DNA of 40,130 bases from an uncultured Gammaproteobacteria bacterium (lineage in GTDB: Bacteria; Pseudomonadota; Gammaproteobacteria; Enterobacterales; Succinivibrionaceae): the NCBI GenBank assembly GCA_900315395.1, contig OMZC01000014.1:1-40130 (forward strand). Direction: 5' to 3'. Positions 9,406 through 18,576 of the stretch are shown here, piece by piece (within the stretch, counting starts at the first letter, position 1; each line of letters begins with the position of its first letter). The notes beneath the pieces were generated by a model. It searched no databases. It was not told where the DNA came from and saw nothing but the letters and a program-made list of their open reading frames with translations. Both the position numbers and the translations under genes were made by a program.

Positions 9406-10359
9406 ATGTCTGATTTAAAACTCTTCTCTGGTAATGCTACACCAGAACTTGCAAATGAAATTGCAAAATGTCTATACACTAACCTATCTGATGCAACCGT
9501 AGACACCTTCTCTGATGGTGAAGTACATGTTCAGATCAATGAATGTGTTCGTGGTTGTGATACCTTCGTAATTCAGTCAACTTGCGCTCCAACAAATGAT
9601 AATTTGATGGAGCTTTTAGTAATGATTGACGCATTACGCCGTGCATCAGCAGGCAGAATCACTGCTGTAATTCCTTACTTTGGTTATGCTCGTCAGGACA
9701 GACGTGTTCGTTCTGCTCGTGTACCTATCACTGCAAAGGTTGTAGCTGATTTATTATCATCAGTTGGTGTAGATAGAGTTTTAACAGTTGATCTTCATGC
9801 AGAGCAGATCCAGGGCTTCTTCGATGTTCCTGTGGATAACTGCTATTCTTCAAAGTTATTCGTTGAAGATATGAAGTCATTAGACTTAAAGAACCCTTGC
9901 ATCGTCTCACCTGATATGGGTGGTGTGGTTCGTGCAAGAGCAATCTCAAAGTTATTAAATGATGCAGATATCGCTATTATCGATAAGCGTCGTCCACGTC
10001 CTAACGTTTCAGAGGTTATGAACCTAATCGGTGAAGTTAAGGACAGAGAGTGCATCATCGTTGATGATATGATTGATACCGGTGGTACCTTATGTAAAGC
10101 AGCTGCAGCTCTAAAGGCTCGTGGCGCTAAAAAGGTTATCGCTTACGGTACTCACCCTGTTCTATCAGGTTCTGCTTATGAGAACATCAAGAACAGCGTG
10201 ATCGATACTATCGTTGTAACCAACTCAATTCCTGCAACCGAGCAGTTCAAGGCTACAGGTAAGTTCAGATATGTATCATTAGCACCTACCTTAGCTGAAG
10301 CAATTCGTCGTATCAACAACGATGAATCAATTTCAGTTATGTTCAACGATGCTGTTTAA
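9406..10359 (+). CDS. prs: Ribose-phosphate pyrophosphokinase (PRPP synthase)
   Basis: Transfers pyrophosphate from ATP to ribose 5-phosphate, giving PRPP for purine, pyrimidine, histidine, tryptophan and NAD synthesis in the cytosol. The 317-residue length is that of bacterial class I enzymes. Seen motifs are FSDGEV near residue 36, the flexible-loop stretch YARQDRR near 105-111, [11 protein letters not shown] near 130-140, and the PRPP-binding loop [10 protein letters not shown] near 219-228. It is a single-gene unit with its own promoter and a terminator at 10385. All key residues that can be checked by eye are present, so this is an ordinary housekeeping gene. Confidence 0.97.
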   Translation: MSDLKLFSGNATPELANEIAKCLYTNLSDATVDTFSDGEVHVQINECVRGCDTFVIQSTCAPTNDNLMELLVMIDALRRASAGRITAVIPYFGYARQDRRVRSARVPITAKVVADLLSSVGVDRVLTVDLHAEQIQGFFDVPVDNCYSSKLFVEDMKSLDLKNPCIVSPDMGGVVRARAISKLLNDADIAIIDKRRPRPNVSEVMNLIGEVKDRECIIVDDMIDTGGTLCKAAAALKARGAKKVIAYGTHPVLSGSAYENIKNSVIDTIVVTNSIPATEQFKATGKFRYVSLAPTLAEAIRRINNDESISVMFNDAV

Positions 10360-10384
10360 TCACATCTAAAACAGAATACTATAT

Positions 10385-10411
10385 AAAAGCTCTGCTCTGT
10401 CTGAGCTTTTT
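10385..10411 (+). terminator. Terminator of prs
   Basis: AAAAGCTC and GAGCTTTT form an 8-bp stem around a ten-base loop and end in a T run, 25 bases after the prs stop. Confidence 0.75.
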
Positions 10412-10563
10412 CATTTGTACTCCTGCAAACATAAAAACTAAGACTCGTCTACTTCAAACTACCTAATCCAATTCAAAATACCTAGTCCAAAATATTTTTT
10501 CAGATCACTTCTTTTTTCAAAATACAAAGTGCTATCATTCACGAAAATTCTTTTGATTTTCAG

Positions 10564-11787
10564 ATGAATAATAAAATGAGCAAACAAATTTCACCTACTA
10601 ATATTACTCATACAAGTACACTGTCTAATATCTCTAAGTATTTTCCACTCATCGTACTTTCTGTGTGCGGATTTACCTTTAATACCTCTGAGTTTATACC
10701 AATTGGACTGCTCTCTGACATTGCTCATGATTTTTCAATTACAGAGTCTCAGGCAGGTATGCTTATCACTGTGTACGCTTGGGTGGTAATGGTTGCATCA
10801 CTGCCTTTGATGATGATTGCCTCAAAGTTTGCCCTAAAGAAGTTACTGTTAACAGTTGTAGGACTATTTGTGTTAAGCCATGTCTTATCAACTGTATCTA
10901 CAACCTTTGCTACTTTAATGACCTCAAGAATTGGTGTTGCCTGTGCTCATGCTATCTTTTGGTCAATAGCTTCACCTTTAGCGGTAAAGATTGCTCCAGA
11001 TGGTAAGAAATCATTAGGTTTGAGTATGATGATAGCAGCAACCTCTGTTGCGATGGTAGTAGGTTTACCATTAGGTCGTATCGTTGGTCTGTATGTAGGT
11101 TGGAGAACAACCTTCTTATGTATAGCAGTGATCTCAGCTATTTTATTTATTCTCTTAACTATTGTCTTCCCTAAATTACCAGCTTCAGGATCTTTAAAGA
11201 TCTCAGAGTTGCCAAAACTCATGACCGATCCTGTTTTAGGTGGAATTTTCCTGATGACCGCAATTGCTATCATCGGTCACTATTCAGCCTACAGCTATAT
11301 TGAGCCTTATTTAGGACAGGTAGCAAAGCTCTCACCTAATGCTGTAACCATTGCCTTAACAGTATTTGGCGGTATTGGTATTATCGGAAGCTTTATCTTT
11401 TCAAAGCTCTTTAGTAAGTACCACTATTTCTTCAACCTCTTTGCAGTCTTTGGTATTGCCCTGTTCATCTTATTATTAAAGTTTGCATCAGGCAATCTAG
11501 TAACCTTATACATCGTACTGATTGGCTGGGGTCTTGCAATCACAGCATACAACCTTGTATATCAGTACGAGATCATCAAGTTTGCTCCAAACACTACAGC
11601 GATTGCGATGTCTATTTATTCAGGCATCTACAATTTAGGCATCGGTGGTGGCGCTATGGTAGGTGGGCTTGTAATTGATAACCTGTCCATTGCCTACATT
11701 GGTTTTATAGGTTGTGTCTTCCTCATCATTGCAGGTATCTACCTGTATACAAAGCTACTACCAAGACTAAAGTCTGTTGCAGACTGA
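10564..11787 (+). CDS. sotB: MFS sugar/drug exporter, SotB-like
   Basis: Inner-membrane major facilitator of the DHA1 family, 407 residues with about twelve helices. It matches the remembered SotB sequence closely: FNTSEFIPIGLLSDIA near residues 38-53, SRIGVACAHAIFWSI near 119-133, GLPLGRIVG near 165-173, and HYSAYSYIEP near 239-248. SotB exports arabinose, IPTG and related sugars in E. coli; the same role here is inference from family. The start at ATG 10564 is the first in frame. A second ATG at 10576 is possible, and neither has a clear ribosome binding site. The gene is followed by its own terminator and then an AraC-type regulator. Confidence 0.88.
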   Translation: MNNKMSKQISPTNITHTSTLSNISKYFPLIVLSVCGFTFNTSEFIPIGLLSDIAHDFSITESQAGMLITVYAWVVMVASLPLMMIASKFALKKLLLTVVGLFVLSHVLSTVSTTFATLMTSRIGVACAHAIFWSIASPLAVKIAPDGKKSLGLSMMIAATSVAMVVGLPLGRIVGLYVGWRTTFLCIAVISAILFILLTIVFPKLPASGSLKISELPKLMTDPVLGGIFLMTAIAIIGHYSAYSYIEPYLGQVAKLSPNAVTIALTVFGGIGIIGSFIFSKLFSKYHYFFNLFAVFGIALFILLLKFASGNLVTLYIVLIGWGLAITAYNLVYQYEIIKFAPNTTAIAMSIYSGIYNLGIGGGAMVGGLVIDNLSIAYIGFIGCVFLIIAGIYLYTKLLPRLKSVAD

Positions 11788-11796
11788 TTGTCATCA

Positions 11797-11828
11797 AAAG
11801 TGCTGTCAAATCTTAATGACAGCACTTT
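11797..11828 (+). terminator. Terminator of sotB
   Basis: AAAGTGCTGTCA and TGACAGCACTTT form a perfect 12-bp stem around an 8-base loop, ten bases after the stop. Confidence 0.75.
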
Positions 11829-11975
11829 AGCTTCATTTCTCTTACTATTTCTACTCCATTCAATTTCAAGAATAAAATTGCGCTCAATAAAATGGACAGA
11901 TTTTGTCATAAAATGACAGGAACACTTCTATAGCAATTTTTAGAATACAGTCATTGGCAGATATTAGAGGATCTT

Positions 11976-12935
11976 ATGGATTGGTTAAGATGCATTAACA
12001 AGACTCTTACTTTGATTGAAGATAAACTTCAACAAGGCGATGACAATTCAAAAAGCTCATGTGATATAGATAGTATCGATATTGCAAACATTGATCTTGC
12101 AAAAATTGATCTTGCAAAAGAAGTTGGTGTTTCATCAATGTATTTACAAAAGGCATTTCCTTTGATGACAGGATATACCATTGCTGAATACGTAAGAAAC
12201 AGAAAACTCTATCTAGCTGCTCTTGATATCATCTCAAATCGTATGAAGGTCATTGATGTAGCATATAAATACGGCTACACCACACCTGAGAGTTTTACCA
12301 AAGCTTTTATTCGCTTCCATGAGATATCACCTCTAAAACTTAAAGCTGATCCTTCAAAGCTAAAAGTCTTTCTGCCGATGCATGTAAAAATTGATATCAG
12401 AGGTGGAGACAATATGGATTACACAATTGTAAAAGAAAATGAGTTAAAGCTAATTGGCTATTGCTATAACGTATCTTACGACGAAGCTTATAAGTTAATT
12501 CCTAAGTTATGGGATGATTACGATCAAAAGTATCTAAATCCACTTTTACTGCACAAGAGTAAAGCTCCTTCAACTATTGAAGATAAAGCTGTTGTAGACA
12601 ACAGAATTGGTGAATTTGGCATCTGCTTTGATGATAATGGAGATAACAAGACCTTTACCTACATGATAGGAGGCATCTATAAAGGAGGAGAGGTACCTTC
12701 AAGCATGCAGATAATGACAATTGAGCCATTAACTTATGCAAAGTTTGCCATAAGAGGTCCTATGCCTGGCGCACTTCAGGCAACTAATAAAAAGATCTTT
12801 AATGAATGGTTGCCTGGTAACGAGAAATATGAATTGTCAAAAGGCATTTCAATTGAATGGTACAGCTGTGGAGATATTCAAAACACAGATTACAGATCAG
12901 AGATCTGGGTGCCTGTAAAAGAGATAAAACAGTAA
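11976..12935 (+). CDS. AraC-family regulator with C-terminal GyrI-like effector domain
   Basis: A cytoplasmic DNA-binding protein of 319 residues. The double helix-turn-helix lies at the N-terminus, about residues 5-125. It includes SSMYLQKAFPLMTG for the first recognition helix and VAYKYGYTTPESFTKAFIRFHEISP for the second. The rest, from about residue 145, resembles the GyrI/SoxR-type ligand-binding fold found in Rob-like regulators, so it probably senses a small hydrophobic or cationic molecule. The first HTH is preceded by an unusual Ile-Asp-Leu-Ala-Lys repeat encoded by a 15-bp tandem repeat. It lies downstream of sotB on the same strand but beyond a terminator; control of sotB is possible but unproven. 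Confidence 0.85.
   Translation: MDWLRCINKTLTLIEDKLQQGDDNSKSSCDIDSIDIANIDLAKIDLAKEVGVSSMYLQKAFPLMTGYTIAEYVRNRKLYLAALDIISNRMKVIDVAYKYGYTTPESFTKAFIRFHEISPLKLKADPSKLKVFLPMHVKIDIRGGDNMDYTIVKENELKLIGYCYNVSYDEAYKLIPKLWDDYDQKYLNPLLLHKSKAPSTIEDKAVVDNRIGEFGICFDDNGDNKTFTYMIGGIYKGGEVPSSMQIMTIEPLTYAKFAIRGPMPGALQATNKKIFNEWLPGNEKYELSKGISIEWYSCGDIQNTDYRSEIWVPVKEIKQ
12075..12119 (+). repeat. 15-bp tandem repeat, three copies, inside the AraC-type gene
   Basis: Two identical copies of ATTGATCTTGCAAAA are preceded by one copy with three changes. Each unit encodes I-D-(I/L)-A-(N/K), so the reading frame is kept whatever the copy number. Confidence 0.8.
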
Positions 12936-12951
12936 CTGTCTATTTTGGGTT

Positions 12952-13050
12952 TGAACCTCTATTTTCACTTTTGCCTGTTAGTAAGCCGACAGGCAAACCT
13001 CTAATAAATTCAGTTCAGCACAGAAAATTGCGAAACCACATAGAGGTTCA
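12952..13050. repeat. Nested inverted repeats after the AraC-type gene
   Basis: An outer 10-bp arm TGAACCTCTA (12952-12961) is matched by TAGAGGTTCA (13041-13050). Inside it, TTTGCCTGT and ACAGGCAAA form a 9-bp hairpin at 12970-12997. The inner hairpin may end the regulator transcript, though no T run follows it. Confidence 0.5.
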
Positions 13051-13133
13051 TTCCTATTCTCACCGGTAGCTAAGAAAATAATTTAATAACGCAGTTAACA
13101 AAGATGCCTAGAATTTAGTTAAGAGAAATTTTG

Positions 13134-14759
13134 TTAAGGTACAATCTGATGCTCTGTAAAAGCTCTTACCTTAGGATCTGCATTAAAGACTGCGGCTATT
13201 CTTAACAGCTCATTCTTTTTAGGTAAGATATTGCCATAGTCTCGTGTTTTAATCTGCTCGACAGCTTCATTAAGCATTGCCTTAGCTTCAGTCTCATTTT
13301 TTGCGTACTTAAATTCAAAGACAATTCTTTTAACATCAGTGTTAACTATTAAATCAGCTCTGCCCTTTGATTCATGAACTTCTGATAGAACTTCCTGATG
13401 TGCACCTATCAAGTAAAGCTTTAACATATTCTGTACTGATGATTCTGACACTATTGGATAATCGTCATAGGAGACAGTGTTTAAAGCACTGTTAAAGAGT
13501 TTGATGATGTCATCAACAGAACCGTCTTCTAATAAGTTCTTACCTTGCTCGTCAGTAACATCAGCTTTCCCTTTAAAGATATTGTTTGCTAGTAACCTGT
13601 TTAAAGCTTTATAGATTTCTCCATTTGGAATTCCTAATAATACTGTAGAGCTTTTTTTAAGATCAGATCTTAAAGTTAGGTATCCTGTCTGACACATCAG
13701 TACATTCTGATTCATTGAGGTTAAAGCTGTTGGGTTCTTAAAATCATCACATGATACTTTTAAGAACTTATCTTTGTCTAAGTATTCAAAAATATTTAGT
13801 TCATGAGTTTTTAAATAGTTAACTAAGATAGGTGGCAAACCACCGTTGTCGTACCAATATTCATCGAAATATACAAATTCATTGTTTACTACACTTTGAA
13901 AAAATTTATTTACAGACCAGGTACTGAAAACTTTCTTTTTATAGAATTCATCAAAGCAGTAACCATCATAGTTCTGAGCCATCATATCTAACATTGATTC
14001 TAGCTGAGCATCGGTTACTTCATCTACGCTACAGTTATTCTCATATGATGCAGCAAGCTTTAAATGATCAATGTAGTACTTTTTAATTTCTTCTCGAGTA
14101 AAGCCAATTAACTGTGAAAAAGCACTTTCATTAGTGATATCGTTGATATCAGAACCAATAGAAAAGATTTCTACATCTTTTAATCTGGTAACACCGGTAA
14201 TTCCTAAGAATTTAATTGCCCATTTGTTTTTGATGTTGGCATAAAATCTTTTTATTTTATGTTGGAATTGTTTATAGAGGTCGTCATTATTGATGTTCGA
14301 TGTCAGCTGATAGTCATACTCATCAATTAAGATCACGATTTGACGCTTCTCTTCTCTTAGTCTCTCAAGCAGACCTTCAATTGAATTTTCTGGTTCAGAT
14401 TTTTCAACATAACCTTTTACACTGATTTTGTTTGCAAAATCAGTTATCTTTGAATTTAGTTCGCTTTTAAATTCATCTAATGAGAAATTATCTAAATTTA
14501 AGAAGCTCAATCTGAATACAGGATAGGTAGGCTCTGTCCATTTATCATAAATCCAGGTACCTTTAAAGTAAGGCTCTACACCTGATTCAAATAAAGTGGC
14601 AATAGTATCTAAGGTAAGAGATTTACCAAAACGACGAGGACGAGAGATAAAAACACGCTTTAATTTGACAAGTTGTGGAAGATATTCAGTTTTATCTACA
14701 TAGACAAAATTCTCTAAAGTAAAATCCACAAATGAGCCTGTTGAACTGATATCTTTCAT
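13134..14759 (-). CDS. AAA-ATPase-like protein with C-terminal PD-(D/E)XK nuclease-like domain
   Basis: Member of the large family of AAA-ATPase-like/PD-(D/E)XK proteins that is expanded in gut anaerobes; its cellular role is not established. The 541-residue product has Walker A SRPRRFGKSL with G45-K46-S47 and Walker B VILIDEYD with D147-E148. A C-terminal nuclease-like core has D469 and an E482-x-K484 pair (GRADLIV ... EFKYA), so both domains look intact. The start at 14759 has GGAG about ten bases upstream, and a TATAAT lies 30 bases ahead. The gene stands alone. A decayed relative lies just upstream on the same strand. Confidence 0.85.
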   Translation of the reverse strand: MKDISSTGSFVDFTLENFVYVDKTEYLPQLVKLKRVFISRPRRFGKSLTLDTIATLFESGVEPYFKGTWIYDKWTEPTYPVFRLSFLNLDNFSLDEFKSELNSKITDFANKISVKGYVEKSEPENSIEGLLERLREEKRQIVILIDEYDYQLTSNINNDDLYKQFQHKIKRFYANIKNKWAIKFLGITGVTRLKDVEIFSIGSDINDITNESAFSQLIGFTREEIKKYYIDHLKLAASYENNCSVDEVTDAQLESMLDMMAQNYDGYCFDEFYKKKVFSTWSVNKFFQSVVNNEFVYFDEYWYDNGGLPPILVNYLKTHELNIFEYLDKDKFLKVSCDDFKNPTALTSMNQNVLMCQTGYLTLRSDLKKSSTVLLGIPNGEIYKALNRLLANNIFKGKADVTDEQGKNLLEDGSVDDIIKLFNSALNTVSYDDYPIVSESSVQNMLKLYLIGAHQEVLSEVHESKGRADLIVNTDVKRIVFEFKYAKNETEAKAMLNEAVEQIKTRDYGNILPKKNELLRIAAVFNADPKVRAFTEHQIVP

Positions 14760-14788
14760 ATGTAATTATCTCCAAACCTACTTTAAAG

Positions 14789-14827
14789 ATTATAGCTTGA
14801 AAAGCTCTTGTTTTGCCCTAATTAGGG
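14789..14827 (-). promoter_or_regulatory. Promoter and palindromic operator candidate of the AAA-ATPase-like gene
   Basis: On the minus strand a perfect TATAAT (14794-14789) has no good -35 box. At the expected -35 position there is instead a 12-bp perfect palindrome, CCCTAATTAGGG, at 14816-14827. A regulator bound there could act in place of, or block, the -35 contact. Confidence 0.4.
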
Positions 14828-14884
14828 ATAATTATTGACAAATTAGAGATGATTCAAAAAAGAGTTATCTATAATTACACAATG

Positions 14885-15158
14885 AGTTCTCAATGCCATC
14901 TTGAATTTGCGGATCTTCTATTAAGACTGCTGTCAGTACTTAGTACTATCTGTTGCAAATAAAGATTATTAGCTTTCTCTTTTGCTGAGTATTAGTTCGC
15001 CTCAAGATATGACTTTTGTGGCGCTAAAGATATAAAAGAATTGATAGCAATCCATAATTAACATTCCACTAATCATTGTAAGATACAAATTCATTATTTA
15101 CTTCACTTGATAAAAATGTGGTTTAGTTCAGAAAAAATACTTTAAAATTTCCTAAAGT
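14885..15158 (-). pseudogene. Decayed fragment of a second AAA-ATPase-like/PD-(D/E)XK gene
   Basis: The 446-base gap 14760-15205 holds no intact gene. Reading 15158 towards 14990 on the minus strand in one frame gives a peptide with stops at TAG and TAA. It nonetheless aligns with the intact neighbour around its VNNEFV segment. The fragment has KVF, then VNNEFV, then W, N, G, L, IL, YL and H at matching positions, with internal stops where the neighbour has Tyr and Lys codons. DNA similarity is plain between 15083-15125 and 13871-13913, where the first 13 bases are identical. Similarity from 14990 down to about 14885 is weaker. It is a middle fragment without ATPase or nuclease motifs. Confidence 0.6.
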
Positions 15159-15205
15159 TCAGATCTATACTTACCGTTAACAAAGATAACCTAGTGGAGT
15201 ATCTT

Positions 15206-16204
15206 ATGTCTTTAGTTAACACAACCTATAGCTTTATTGAAGGCTCTGAAGTTCAATCATTTCAGAACCATAATATCGCTGTATCTGCTGTTGGCAACAG
15301 ACAGGATGATGAAAAGAAACAGAATACTCTGCAGGATGACTGTGTTACCCTCTCTCAAGGTGTACAGTCACAAAACAAAGATACTTACTCACACAATCGT
15401 AGCAAAGCTTTAAAAGCTTACCTGTCTAATTCCTTTGGTTCTACAAATCAGAATCAGTCTTTGTCTGATACTGTAACCTCAATAAGAGAGGCTCTAGGAG
15501 AAAAAGATCCTCTTGTAAATGACGACTCTCAGAATGAAAACAGTGATGAGAATGGTGTTGATTTAATAAGATCAGATGAAAAGTCTGAAGCTATTGATGA
15601 TACAGGTGTTGTTGATGACAACGACAGTCAGGACAAGAGCATTGTAAAGAAGTCATCTGCTGACAAAGCAAAAGAGAAAGAGCAAAAGGAAGCAGCTCAA
15701 AACCACAACGGTAAAAAGCAGAATGGTGAGTACCTAACCGATGATGAACAATCTGAGGTTGAACAGTTAAAAGCACGTGACACTGAGGTTAGAACTCACG
15801 AGCAGGCTCATCAGTCAGCTGGTGGTTCATACGCAGGATCTCCACAATATGAATATAAGACAGGACCTGATGGAAACAAATACATAACTGACGGTCATGT
15901 AAATATTGATATTGGTAAAGAATCAACACCTGAAAAGACCATAGAAAAGATGCGTACTGTAATCAGTGCAGCTCATGCTCCAGCAGAACCATCAGGTCAA
16001 GATCTGAAAGTTGCAGCTGAAGCTCAGCAAAAGATGTCTGAGGCTCAGCAAGAGCTCTCTGAGGAAAACACCAAAGAAAATAATCAAAAGATGAACAAGC
16101 ATGAGTCATCAGGTAATTCTGTTTCAAATAACTCAAGCTCTAATGATTCAGGCTCAAATAATGCCTCATCACAGGACACAAAGACTGTCTCTGAAAGTGC
16201 CTAA
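15206..16204 (+). CDS. SprA-related putative metalloprotease
   Basis: Matches the SprA-related family of putative metalloproteases. The conserved core, about residues 185-290, contains H198-E-Q-A-H202, an HExxH-like zinc motif. It is followed by AGG, a YKTGPDGNKYITDGHVNID stretch and TVISAAHAPAEPSGQDLKVAA. The first 180 residues are acidic, polar and low-complexity, and the tail is Ser/Asn-rich. No signal peptide or membrane segment is visible. ATG 15206 was chosen because GGAG lies six bases upstream; the GTG at 15194 overlaps that site. Expected length is about 330 residues, typical for the family. The substrate is unknown. It is flanked by a decayed gene and an antiporter gene. Confidence 0.8.
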   Translation: MSLVNTTYSFIEGSEVQSFQNHNIAVSAVGNRQDDEKKQNTLQDDCVTLSQGVQSQNKDTYSHNRSKALKAYLSNSFGSTNQNQSLSDTVTSIREALGEKDPLVNDDSQNENSDENGVDLIRSDEKSEAIDDTGVVDDNDSQDKSIVKKSSADKAKEKEQKEAAQNHNGKKQNGEYLTDDEQSEVEQLKARDTEVRTHEQAHQSAGGSYAGSPQYEYKTGPDGNKYITDGHVNIDIGKESTPEKTIEKMRTVISAAHAPAEPSGQDLKVAAEAQQKMSEAQQELSEENTKENNQKMNKHESSGNSVSNNSSSNDSGSNNASSQDTKTVSESA

Positions 16205-16310
16205 ATACCTTCCATAAACTCTCATTTTCACCATTTAAGAGCATATTCAGTTTAACTTCAATTTAGTTGTATAATTACAGTGCATAATTTCTACTATTTT
16301 TGGAGTACTT

Positions 16311-17873
16311 ATGGATCCAGTATCAGTTGGAGTTTTATCCATTCTCCCTCCTGTAATTGCCGTTGTATTAGCGTTAATTACTAAGGAAGTATTTTCATCA
16401 CTAATCGTGGGTATCTTATCAGGAACCCTGATTTATACTTTAAAAACTGATGGTAATATCATTCTAGGACCTGTTGAAAGTGCCTTATCAGTAATGGGCA
16501 ACAAGTTCGATCTGAACATTGTGCTCTTCTGTTCACTTTTAGGCGCTCTAGTTTATGTTATCTATATGGCCGGAGCTTCTAAAGCTTATGGAAATTGGGC
16601 TACTGCTAAAATCAAAGGCAGACGTTCAGCACTTCTATCTACATCAGCTTTAGGTGCTTTTATCTTTATCGACGATTACTTTAACTGCTTAACCGTTGGT
16701 ACTGTGATGAGACCTATTACCGACAAGTATAAGATCTCAAGAGAAAAGTTAGCCTATATCATCGATTCAACCGCAGCTCCAATCTGCATTATCGCACCTG
16801 TATCATCATGGGCTGCAGCTGTAGGTTCAAACTTAAAAGCTACTAACGCTTTTGATTCTGATATCGCTGCATTCTGCGCAACCATTCCATGGAACTTCTA
16901 CGCTTTACTCTGCATCCTTTTAGTTGTTTTGGTTTGTTGCTTTAATGTTGACTTTGGACCTATGTACAAAGCTGAAAAAGAAGCTTATGAGTCAACTAAG
17001 GCTGCTAAAGCTGATGATGTAAATGAGACTGACGACAGCATCGAAGTTAAAGGCAACGGTACTGTTCTAGACATGGTAGTACCTATCATTTCTTTAATTA
17101 TCTTTGCAGTTCTTGCAATGCTGTATTTAGGCGGTTACTGGGGTGAAGATACAAAGTACCACACCTTAGGTGCTGCTTTTGGTAACACAGATTCATCACA
17201 GGCTTTAGTACTAAGCTCATTTGGTGCATTAGTTGTAGCCTTCTTAATGATGGTTCCAAGAAAACTCTTATCCTTAAAAGAGTATATGGATGGTGTTCTG
17301 CGTGGTGTTCAGGCTATGATCCCAGCTAACATGATCTTAACCTTTGCTTGGACCATTTCAGGTGTTACCCGTGACCTGCTACAGGCTCCAGAGTTCATCT
17401 CATCAATCGTACAGAATGATATTGGCTTTGTAGGTGTAGTTCTACCAGCTGTGATCTTTGTGATTGCAGGCTTCCTATCATTCTCCACAGGTACTGCTTG
17501 GGGTACCTTTGGTATCTTAATTCCTATCGTGGTGATCGTAGCTCAGGCTGTTGATCCAAACTCAATGGAATTGACCATCATTGCCCTATCAGCAACTCTA
17601 GCAGGCTCTGTATTTGGTGATCACTGTTCACCTATTTCAGATACTACTGTTTTGTCATCAGCAGGTTCTGGTTGTGTTCATATCGAGCACGTTTACACTC
17701 AGTTGCCTTACTCTTTAACAGTAGCTGTAAGTGCTTTAATTGGTTATGCAATTGCAGGTGTTACAAGAAGCTTACCACTGAGCTTAGGAGCTTCAGTAAT
17801 TATCATGGTAGTGTTAATTACCTTTATGCACAAAAGACAGTTAAGAATAGCTAAGTCTCAAGTTAATGCATAG
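16311..17873 (+). CDS. NhaC-type Na+/H+ antiporter family protein
   Basis: Inner-membrane secondary carrier of 520 residues with about 11-12 helices, of the Na+/H+ antiporter (NhaC-like) family. Typical segments are IDDYFNCLTVGTVMRPITDKYKISREKLAYIIDSTAAPICIIAP split over residues 121-164, GTAWGTFGILIPI near 386-398, and GSVFGDHCSPISDTTVLSSAGSGC near 429-452. It could exchange Na+ for H+, or Na+ together with an organic acid, as some relatives do; the substrate is inferred from family only. A cytoplasmic charged loop lies at about 220-255. A TATAAT at 16270-16275 gives a probable -10 box. A strong terminator follows. Confidence 0.88.
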   Translation: MDPVSVGVLSILPPVIAVVLALITKEVFSSLIVGILSGTLIYTLKTDGNIILGPVESALSVMGNKFDLNIVLFCSLLGALVYVIYMAGASKAYGNWATAKIKGRRSALLSTSALGAFIFIDDYFNCLTVGTVMRPITDKYKISREKLAYIIDSTAAPICIIAPVSSWAAAVGSNLKATNAFDSDIAAFCATIPWNFYALLCILLVVLVCCFNVDFGPMYKAEKEAYESTKAAKADDVNETDDSIEVKGNGTVLDMVVPIISLIIFAVLAMLYLGGYWGEDTKYHTLGAAFGNTDSSQALVLSSFGALVVAFLMMVPRKLLSLKEYMDGVLRGVQAMIPANMILTFAWTISGVTRDLLQAPEFISSIVQNDIGFVGVVLPAVIFVIAGFLSFSTGTAWGTFGILIPIVVIVAQAVDPNSMELTIIALSATLAGSVFGDHCSPISDTTVLSSAGSGCVHIEHVYTQLPYSLTVAVSALIGYAIAGVTRSLPLSLGASVIIMVVLITFMHKRQLRIAKSQVNA

Positions 17874-17950
17874 AAGCACAATTAAAGATATTCTTATTTG
17901 GTAGCAGCATTTGTAAGTATTTATGACATAGAAATCTGCCACCTTTCTAT

Positions 17951-17978
17951 AAGTCCGATAAAAAGTATCGGACTTTTT
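17951..17978 (+). terminator. Terminator after the NhaC-type gene
   Basis: AAGTCCGATA and TATCGGACTT form a perfect 10-bp stem around a 5-base loop, followed by TTT. Confidence 0.85.
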
Positions 17979-18028
17979 AGTTACGAAAAATTCCCTTACA
18001 ATAATATCTTTCGAAAGAGGAAATTAAA

Positions 18029-18385
18029 ATGATAAAGATATTAGCAGCATTAGTGTCAATTATGGGAATAATACATATTGGAGCCACTTTTTCACCGTTG
18101 ATTGTAGGCAAATTGGAAAGCTTAGACCATAGAACTTATAACGCTGTGCTCTATATGAGCCTTATGTGTGGTTGTTTTCTTATTATTCTCGGTACCTATC
18201 TAGTATGGGCTGTCGATAAAATACAAAGATATCCTATATTAAAAAATTCATTTAAAACTGCGAATTATGTCTTATTAGTTAACGGTGTATCTGCCATATA
18301 TTTCATGCCTTATAATCCATTTGCATGGGTAACTTTTTTTCTCTGTATAAGCACGTGTACAATAATCATTCTTAAGAAATTTTAA
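18029..18385 (+). CDS. Small four-helix membrane protein, unknown function
   Basis: A 118-residue hydrophobic product that I do not recognise. Four membrane segments are visible, about residues 4-26, 42-64, 76-94 and 97-115, with short charged loops and a basic C-terminal LKKF. The start has AGAGGAAA eight bases upstream, a strong ribosome binding site, so the gene is probably real. It has its own space between the NhaC terminator and a convergent CoA ligase gene. Nothing in the neighbourhood indicates a role. Confidence 0.65.
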   Translation: MIKILAALVSIMGIIHIGATFSPLIVGKLESLDHRTYNAVLYMSLMCGCFLIILGTYLVWAVDKIQRYPILKNSFKTANYVLLVNGVSAIYFMPYNPFAWVTFFLCISTCTIIILKKF

Positions 18386-18519
18386 TTTTATACCTCTCAA
18401 ATATGACTATATAAGCAAACTGTTAGACCTCCTAAATTGACAAAACAAATTAATCTCTAAGGACTTTTCCATACATAGAGATAATTAGTGCTAATGCAGC
18501 TCTTTGTACTAAAGCCTAA

Positions 18520-18556
18520 AAATAAGGCTCTACACTTTCGAGTATAGAGCTTATTT
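18520..18556 (-). terminator. Terminator of the oxidoreductase-CoA ligase operon
   Basis: AAATAAGGCTCTA and TAGAGCTTATTT form an 11-12 bp stem with one bulged G, 20 bases beyond the CoA ligase stop. The flanking A/T runs suit minus-strand termination. Confidence 0.7.
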
Positions 18557-18576
18557 AAATTTATGATTGCTTTTTA

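Noticed and set aside
12930-13060. Possible tRNA on the minus strand, from a GTTCAAAC stretch that resembles a T-loop
   Set aside because: The flanking bases do not pair into a T-stem, and no acceptor stem or anticodon arm can be drawn.
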